14,424 bases of DNA, from positions 1 through 14,424 of the forward strand of contig JAOZJV010000023.1 of the NCBI GenBank assembly GCA_029935695.1, given 5' to 3'. A program made the position numbers and the translations under genes. Below the pieces are notes generated by a model. It was not told the DNA's origin, made no database searches, and saw only the letters and a program-made list of their open reading frames with translations. This DNA comes from Candidatus Krumholzibacteriia bacterium (GTDB lineage Bacteria; Krumholzibacteriota; Krumholzibacteriia; LZORAL124-64-63). Positions 12,452 through 14,424 of the stretch are shown piece by piece (positions within the stretch are counted from its first letter, which is position 1; every line of letters starts with the position of its first letter).

Positions 12452-14200
12452 ATGGGGAACAACAAGGAACAACAGGGAACCGGCACCAATTCCGGACCGT
12501 GCAGAGGAAGTTCAAGTTTGGCTGAGAACTCGCAAACCGCACTGGAACGTTACAAAGCCCGTCGAGCAGGAATCCCTCTCGACGAGGTAAAAAAATCCCG
12601 GCCAAAACACAAGGCTGGAAAAACTGGCTCAACCCATCAATGGCTGCTGTTGCTGTTGCTGCTGCCGACCCTCGGCTTCTTTGGCTGGCGAGCCTACAGC
12701 GTGGTGCCGGGCGACCCCCTGCAATTGACCTATGAAGTGGATTTAACAAACGCCCCCACGGGCCTGCTCACCGTCACCCTCATTGCCGAAGGCAAGCTGC
12801 CTCCTCAATTGAGTTTGGAATTTCCCCAGGGTGTGTTTGGTAAATCCGGCGGTGGCCTGAATCTGGTGCGGCCGTCTGCCCACAGCCTCAAAGATAATGG
12901 AGAGATGGGACGTTCACTCACAGTGGACCAAACTCCCGCCGGATGGCGTTTGGGAACCAGGGGTCTGCATCGTGTAGGATTTATTTATCGCGTGGACCTG
13001 GCCAAAACCCACACCCTTGAAACCGACATCCGAAAATACATTTCCACTCCCGTCAGCGGAGGCGTACGCTTTGCGGGGTTCGAAGTCTTTCTGGAACCGA
13101 CCAATGCCAGTGTGGATGACATCACCGTCACGGTGCACAACCCCCACGAGCTGCAGGTTCTGGTACCCTGGCCCGCCCTGGTGAAAAACCAGAACAGGGC
13201 TGATACCCGGGGACCTTTGGCCGATGCCCACCTGGGCTATGGACAAGGCTACAACCCGGGCGCAGGGTCCCGGTCACGAATGCCTGGTCAGGCAAGTGGT
13301 GGCTCAGCCGGTGACCATGGAGCCACTGCTCCAGTGCCCACGAATCTGCTGTACCATCCTCACAACCTGGCGGACCTGAACAACGCCTTGCTGGTTTGCG
13401 GCGACATCCGCACTCTCAGCAGCCAGGCCCGGGATTGCGTGATCCAATTTGCCACCGACCGCGACTGGCTCTTTTCAAATCAGGATGCCCTGGAGTTGGT
13501 GCGCCACATCGCCCGCACTGAAATGGGATTTTTTGGTTCCGCACCCACCCAGCAGATCACGGTTTTGCTTTCGACCAATGAAGTGCGCGCCACCGAAGGA
13601 TTTGATGTTTACGGTGTGCACACCGGCAGTTCCATTTTAGTGATGCTTCACCCGGAAACCACCTATGGTTTGCTTGAAGAGCAGGCCGCCAGCGTTATCG
13701 CCCACGAGATGTTCCACGGCTGGCTCGGCGAAGCCATCACCCAGCTGGAACCGGAAACCATGTGGTTCACCGAAGGGGCCACCACCTGGTACTCGGCGCG
13801 CATGCTGAACGCGGCGGGTATCTGGAGTCCTCATCACGCAAGACAGGTTTTGACCGATCGTTTGAATCGCGACTTTGTGATGAGTCCCCAGCGAGGGAAG
13901 ACTTCCATTGCCTCGGCGGCGGCCGATGTGATGGGCGACGCTGAGTTGGTGCGGTTTTCCTATGCCGGTGGGGTGGCTGCCTGCATGGCCCTGGACCAAT
14001 GGCTGGCTGGGCAAAGTGGGCTGGAGCGGCCTTTGGATGAGGTTTTACGGTATTTGTATGAGCATTCCGATGATGTGGCTTTCAGTAGGCAATCTTTGGA
14101 AGATGCTGTGTTTGCCGTGACCGGGGTGGATTGTAGTGTCTGGTTGGAGAGTTATGTTTATGGCGTGCAGAGCTTGCCGCCGGTGGAGCGGTTGATTTAA
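12452..14200 (+). CDS. Membrane-anchored M61-like (glycyl aminopeptidase-type) zinc metallopeptidase
   Basis: A 582-residue protein. A polar N-terminus (1-62) precedes one hydrophobic segment at about 64-79 ('WLLLLLLLPTLGFFGW'), so the rest is probably anchored outside the inner membrane. Residues 85-290 resemble an M61/M1-type N-terminal beta domain, followed by a Gly/Ser/Pro-rich linker (about 265-295). The zinc site is His418-Glu-Met-Phe-His422 with a third ligand Glu441 in 'WFTEGATTWY', giving HExxH-x18-E as in M1/M61. 'AHEMFHGWLGEAI' and the Trp-Phe-x-Glu-Gly pattern favour M61. The C-terminal PDZ domain common in M61 is absent; the chain ends after the helical domain. ATG 12452 is preferred although its SD is weak (AGAGAAA); ATG 12419 is an in-frame alternative adding 11 residues. 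Confidence 0.82.
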   Translation: MGNNKEQQGTGTNSGPCRGSSSLAENSQTALERYKARRAGIPLDEVKKSRPKHKAGKTGSTHQWLLLLLLLPTLGFFGWRAYSVVPGDPLQLTYEVDLTNAPTGLLTVTLIAEGKLPPQLSLEFPQGVFGKSGGGLNLVRPSAHSLKDNGEMGRSLTVDQTPAGWRLGTRGLHRVGFIYRVDLAKTHTLETDIRKYISTPVSGGVRFAGFEVFLEPTNASVDDITVTVHNPHELQVLVPWPALVKNQNRADTRGPLADAHLGYGQGYNPGAGSRSRMPGQASGGSAGDHGATAPVPTNLLYHPHNLADLNNALLVCGDIRTLSSQARDCVIQFATDRDWLFSNQDALELVRHIARTEMGFFGSAPTQQITVLLSTNEVRATEGFDVYGVHTGSSILVMLHPETTYGLLEEQAASVIAHEMFHGWLGEAITQLEPETMWFTEGATTWYSARMLNAAGIWSPHHARQVLTDRLNRDFVMSPQRGKTSIASAAADVMGDAELVRFSYAGGVAACMALDQWLAGQSGLERPLDEVLRYLYEHSDDVAFSRQSLEDAVFAVTGVDCSVWLESYVYGVQSLPPVERLI

Positions 14201-14234
14201 GAAAAGAACTTTGGTCACCGGAAATCCAGACACC

Positions 14235-14424
14235 CTATTTTCGGGCCATGGCATCCTTCAGGAAAACAACAAAAGCCTCGGCTGCCTTGGTGTTGCCTTC
14301 ACTGTTGGGATGGCTGTCTCCACCACCACCAGAAGGATAGGCCGACCAATTTGTCTGGCCATGATTAGTCAGAACATCATAGTGGTCAAACACAGCCACA
14401 TTGGTGGATGAATACCCTGAAAGT
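14235..14424 (-). CDS. SGNH/GDSL-type hydrolase, C-terminal fragment (gene runs off right edge)
   Basis: The frame is open from the window edge to TAG at 14235-14237 (63 codons). It contains 'NVAVFDHYDVLT' and then 'DSHPNSEGNTKAAEAFVVFLKDAM'. This matches the end of SGNH-hydrolase-like secreted proteins, in which an Asp and the His of a D-x(1-2)-H-P motif complete the catalytic triad. The catalytic Ser block lies outside the window. It converges on the metallopeptidase gene with a 34-bp gap and no recognisable hairpin terminator between them. Confidence 0.6.
   Translation of the reverse strand, partial: LSGYSSTNVAVFDHYDVLTNHGQTNWSAYPSGGGGDSHPNSEGNTKAAEAFVVFLKDAMARK

Noticed and set aside
12657..12673. 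CTGTTGCTGTTGCTGCTG run as a microsatellite or phase-variation repeat
   Set aside because: It encodes the leucine-rich membrane segment of the metallopeptidase and its unit length is a multiple of three, so slippage would not shift the frame.
1..14424. CRISPR arrays, tRNA/rRNA genes, insertion sequences, phage or attachment sites
   Set aside because: I looked for regularly spaced repeats, cloverleaf-like blocks, terminal inverted repeats and transposase motifs and saw none.

Overview
The window carries twelve well-supported protein genes, two partial genes at the edges and one unusual small gene. DNA is moderately GC-rich with short intergenic gaps, good Shine-Dalgarno (SD) sequences, several GTG/TTG starts and ATGA overlaps, so it is bacterial. 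A lamin-tail-domain secreted protein, an SGNH hydrolase fragment and a serine palmitoyltransferase resembling the Bacteroides enzyme fit a Gram-negative, probably uncultured lineage of the FCB (Krumholzibacteriota/Eisenbacteria-like) or deltaproteobacterial kind. That placement is inferred from protein flavour only. No tRNA, rRNA, CRISPR array, transposase or phage gene was seen.

Layout. 1-1277 (minus): a secreted lamin-tail protein running off the left edge, with its own promoter, and a stand-alone PTS EIIA domain. 1337-2860 (plus): an alkaline-phosphatase/sulfatase-superfamily enzyme with Thr in place of the formylglycine Cys. A perfect 36-bp palindrome serves as a two-way terminator. 2941-4914 (minus): a STAS, Nudix, Mrp operon. 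5029-6455 (plus): translationally coupled AmmeMemoRadiSam proteins B and A, without the radical SAM partner.

6561-10899 (plus) is the most interesting block. It encodes serine palmitoyltransferase, a GNAT-fold acyltransferase that fits bacterial ceramide synthase, an extended SDR that fits CerR, and a PAP2/AUR1-like membrane phosphotransferase or phosphatase. Their order matches the bacterial route: condensation, N-acylation, ketone reduction, then head-group chemistry. The block ends in a strong terminator. It is read here as a compact (dihydro)ceramide and possibly phosphoceramide operon.

10992-11395 (minus): an FmdB zinc ribbon preceded by a small membrane protein. That small frame contains an in-frame TGA followed by a SECIS-like hairpin. 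Read through the TGA it reaches 57 residues and stops 17 nt before fmdB, so it is a candidate selenoprotein. 11530-12342 (minus): an SDR lacking the canonical Tyr/Lys. 12452-14200 (plus): a membrane-anchored M61-like metallopeptidase. 14235-14424 (minus): the C-terminus of an SGNH-type hydrolase running off the right edge.
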